A stretch of 7,236 bases of DNA from an uncultured Collinsella sp. (GTDB lineage Bacteria > Actinomycetota > Coriobacteriia > Coriobacteriales > Coriobacteriaceae). Made by a program: the position numbers and the translations under genes. Every line of letters begins with the position of its first letter. Position 1 is the first letter of the stretch. Below, in pieces: positions 6,320 through 7,236 of the stretch. The notes beneath the pieces were generated by a model. It worked only from the letters and a program-made list of their open reading frames with translations, was not told the DNA's origin and ran no database searches. The DNA is taken from assembly GCA_900757285.1 (NCBI GenBank), contig CAAENI010000077.1, positions 1 to 7,236 of the forward strand, in the 5' to 3' direction.

Positions 6320-6762
6320 TAGATGCCGTCCTCGTCGCCGAAGATATCCTCTTCCTCGGAGCCGGCAACGGATGCGACCGTCTGGGCGGTGATGCCCGTC
6401 TGGCCAACGGTCACGGCCTGCTCGCCAAGCTCGGCGAGCGTGGCGTTACCGCGGAGGAACAGAAGCTCAATAACCATGGGAAGGTTGGTGCCAGTCAGAA
6501 CCTCGACGTTGTCGACATCCTGGGCAATCATCATCGACTGATTGAACGGAGTACCACCGAGCAGGTCGGTAAAGACGAGCACGCCATCGCACTCCTCGCG
6601 CATGGCGGTAATAGCGGCGCGGAGATCCTCACCGTAGGAAGCAGCCTGGTCGCCCTCAAAAGGAACGACGGTAAAAGCGGGCTGGTCGCCAGCGACCATA
6701 GCGATAGCGCTTGCGAGGCCGGGTGCGAACTGTCCATGACCGGTAAGAATAAAGCCAACCAT
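6319..6762 (-). CDS. agaF: PTS mannose-family EIIA component
   Basis: Soluble cytoplasmic phosphocarrier of 147 residues that accepts phosphate from HPr. The active histidine is H9 in ILTGHGQFAPGL (5-16). Other family signs are FTDLLGGTPFNQS (64-76), with the conserved aspartate D66, and VLTGTNLPMVIEL (88-100). It is a free EIIA, not fused to EIIB. The ATG at 6760-6762 is preceded by GGAAGGGA seven bases away, and this Shine-Dalgarno lies partly inside a possible leader hairpin. The stop overlaps the start of the yajC-like gene (TAATG). It is the first gene of the operon; promoter and operator are 120-150 bases upstream. The acidic tail after about 135 (SEEEDIFGDEDGI) is a short extension whose role is unknown. 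Confidence 0.94.
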   Translation of the reverse strand: MVGFILTGHGQFAPGLASAIAMVAGDQPAFTVVPFEGDQAASYGEDLRAAITAMREECDGVLVFTDLLGGTPFNQSMMIAQDVDNVEVLTGTNLPMVIELLFLRGNATLAELGEQAVTVGQTGITAQTVASVAGSEEEDIFGDEDGI

Positions 6763-6772
6763 TCAAATTTCC

Positions 6773-6878
6773 CTTCCGAAGGTGTGTACGATCTGAGTCC
6801 GATGATGTTCGGAAGCCAACGGGCAATCGCCCTTAAAGCTTCTTGGAAAGCGTTCTTTGAGAACCAGTGGTCTCTCAA
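6773..6878 (-). promoter_or_regulatory. PTS operon leader RNA with competing hairpins
   Basis: In the leader, CTTCCGAA (rc of 6808-6815) can pair with TTCGGAAG (rc of 6773-6780), which covers part of the EIIA Shine-Dalgarno GGAAGGGA. The same upstream arm can instead form a local hairpin, TCCGA/TCGGA (6798-6802 with 6809-6813). Farther upstream, TTGAGA/TCTCAA (6857-6862 with 6873-6878) competes with GTTCT/AGAAC (6852-6856 with 6860-6864). No T-tract is present, so control of translation would be likelier than termination. I recognise no known riboswitch class. Confidence 0.4.
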
Positions 6879-6917
6879 CTGGTAGTAACCACGTGACGTG
6901 TTGTTGTCACTATATCA
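6879..6917 (-). promoter_or_regulatory. PTS operon promoter with downstream GntR-type operator
   Basis: On the minus strand TGATATAGT (6909-6917) is an extended -10 (TGn plus TATAGT). No good -35 is seen 16-18 bases upstream, as is common for extended -10 promoters. The start would be near 6902, giving a leader of about 140 bases. The operator CTGGT-AGTA-ACCAC (6879-6892 on the plus strand) differs by one base from the one before agaS and would lie about +10 to +23, where a repressor would block initiation or early elongation. Confidence 0.68.
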
Positions 6918-6966
6918 CCACAGAAGAGGTTGCTTTCGTTGATTCATACAGTAAAACGTTTTTGCG

Positions 6967-6997
6967 CCGTTCACGGCGAAAAATCGACCGTTTACCG
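6967..6997. repeat. Pair of CCGTTYACSG motifs, direct orientation
   Basis: CCGTTCACGG (6967-6976) and CCGTTTACCG (6988-6997) are 21 bases apart start to start, about two helical turns, and some 70-90 bases upstream of the likely PTS start. The same motif recurs at 7186-7215. The position would suit an activator; no binder is identified. The first copy also lies in a small palindrome, CGCCGT-TC-ACGGCG (6965-6978). Confidence 0.45.
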
Positions 6998-7023
6998 CTC
7001 ATTAACACTTCTACCTGCGGTTT

Positions 7024-7037
7024 TGAAACCGTTTCGA
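7024..7037. promoter_or_regulatory. Second LacI/cre-like operator candidate
   Basis: TGAAACCGTTTCGA contains the odd-centred palindrome GAAAC-C-GTTTC (7025-7035) and differs from TGNAANCGNTTNCA at one fixed position. It lies about 120 bases upstream of the likely PTS transcript start. It could bind a catabolite or sugar regulator of the LacI family; none is encoded here. Confidence 0.35.
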
Positions 7038-7158
7038 AATGATTTGACGAAAGATCGGAACTTTTTTCGTGTCTAAACAACGTAGGGCGGCTAAAAATAG
7101 CATGTAGAAAAATTGCAGGTCATTGTGAAGATATGTGAATTGGTCTTTTTGACTTAAT

Positions 7159-7175
7159 ACCAGTTAGAACCAGTT
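7159..7175. promoter_or_regulatory. Tandem ACCAGTT half-sites, possible remote GntR site
   Basis: ACCAGTT occurs at 7159-7165 and 7169-7175, a direct repeat with a ten-base period, about one helical turn. ACCAG is the half-site of the two local operators, but here the copies are in the same orientation instead of inverted. It may be an auxiliary site, about 260 bases from the PTS start, or belong to a gene right of the window. Confidence 0.35.
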
Positions 7176-7185
7176 TCGATATTAT

Positions 7186-7215
7186 CGGTGAACGGTAGTT
7201 TTCGACCGTTCACCG
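7186..7215. repeat. Perfect 11-bp inverted repeat built from the same motif
   Basis: CGGTGAACGGT (7186-7196) and ACCGTTCACCG (7205-7215) are perfect inverted repeats with an eight-base spacer; centres are about 20 bases apart. Neither strand has a T-tract after it, so a terminator is unlikely. It reads as a dimeric operator and shares CCGTTCACCG with the sites at 6967-6997. Confidence 0.55.
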
Positions 7216-7221
7216 GTTACT

Positions 7222-7235
7222 TGCAATCGTTTGCA
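7222..7235. promoter_or_regulatory. LacI-family-type operator candidate
   Basis: TGCAATCGTTTGCA has the shape TGNAANCGNTTNCA, with a central CG, that is typical of LacI/CcpA-family operators. A second candidate, TGAAACCGTTTCGA, matches nine of the ten fixed positions at 7024-7037. No LacI-family gene is in the window. It may serve a gene to the right or act as a remote site for the PTS operon. Confidence 0.45.
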
Positions 7236-7236
7236 G

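Larger units (their letters stand above)
6763..7236. other. 474-base region without a gene, upstream of the PTS operon
   Basis: I find no credible coding sequence here: the only open frame of note (6857-7042, plus) has no family signs and crosses the promoter and operator. The stretch is markedly AT-richer than the genes. Nearest the operon it holds the leader, operator and promoter. Farther right it holds repeated palindromic motifs, including a perfect AAAACGTTTT palindrome (6953-6962). A TTGACT box at 7149-7154 (plus) has no properly spaced -10. The density of sites suggests control by several regulators, or a shared region with a divergent gene beyond the window. Confidence 0.6.

Noticed and set aside
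6845..6858. Possible cre-like site around AAAGCGTT in the PTS leader
   Set aside because: Several fixed positions at both ends mismatch, and the sequence lies within the hairpin region of the leader.
6960..6983. CGCCGT-TC-ACGGCG palindrome as a terminator
   Set aside because: The loop would be only two bases, and on either strand the stem is followed by A residues, not T residues. It fits a protein site better.
6857..7042. Short plus-strand open frame of 61 codons upstream of the PTS operon
   Set aside because: It crosses the operator and promoter, has no good ribosome site and no family resemblance.
7186..7215. 11-bp inverted repeat as a terminator of a gene right of the window
   Set aside because: No T-tract follows on either strand, and the arm sequence recurs nearby as isolated motifs, which favours a protein-binding site.

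Overview
The window holds eight protein genes, all read on the minus strand, that together form a locus for uptake and first-step catabolism of an amino sugar, most likely N-acetylgalactosamine and/or galactosamine. From right to left, in the direction of transcription, they are: a mannose-family PTS operon (EIIA, a YajC-like protein, EIIB, EIIC, EIID), a GntR/HutC-type regulator, an AgaS-type sugar isomerase/deaminase, and an N-acetyl-hexosamine-6-phosphate deacetylase of the NagA/AgaA family. I see no RNA gene, insertion sequence, CRISPR array or phage feature.

The coding DNA is moderately GC-rich with strong third-position GC, and the intergenic DNA is clearly AT-richer. Start codons are preceded by clear Shine-Dalgarno sequences. 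The combination of a PTS, a DasR/NagR-like regulator and this GC level would fit a gut actinobacterium of the Coriobacteriia (for example a Collinsella-like organism). This is an inference from style and content, not from a marker gene.

Layout: (1) 1-70, a long hairpin just past the deacetylase gene. (2) 71-1240, deacetylase. (3) 1241-1357, a strong minus-strand terminator that separates it from agaS. (4) 1358-2524, agaS. (5) 2525-2638, a consensus-like -10 box and a palindromic operator, CTGGTAGTAACCAG. (6) 2639-3370, gntR regulator with its own promoter. (7) 3371-3555, terminator of the PTS operon. (8) 3556-6762, five-gene PTS operon with overlapping or closely spaced genes. (9) 6763-7236, a 474-base region without a gene. 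It holds an extended -10 promoter, a second near-identical operator, a leader RNA with alternative hairpins, and, farther upstream, two families of repeated sites that the local GntR regulator does not explain.

How the parts fit: phosphate passes from HPr to the EIIA histidine, then to the EIIB histidine, and the EIIC/EIID membrane pair imports the sugar as its 6-phosphate. The deacetylase removes acetate, and AgaS converts galactosamine-6-phosphate to tagatose-6-phosphate. The tagatose-6-phosphate kinase and bisphosphate aldolase needed afterwards are not in the window. The GntR protein probably represses both agaS and the PTS operon through the shared operator. Points of most interest are an unusual acidic insertion of about 70 residues in EIID, a yajC-like gene embedded in the PTS operon, and the complex regulatory region upstream of the PTS operon.
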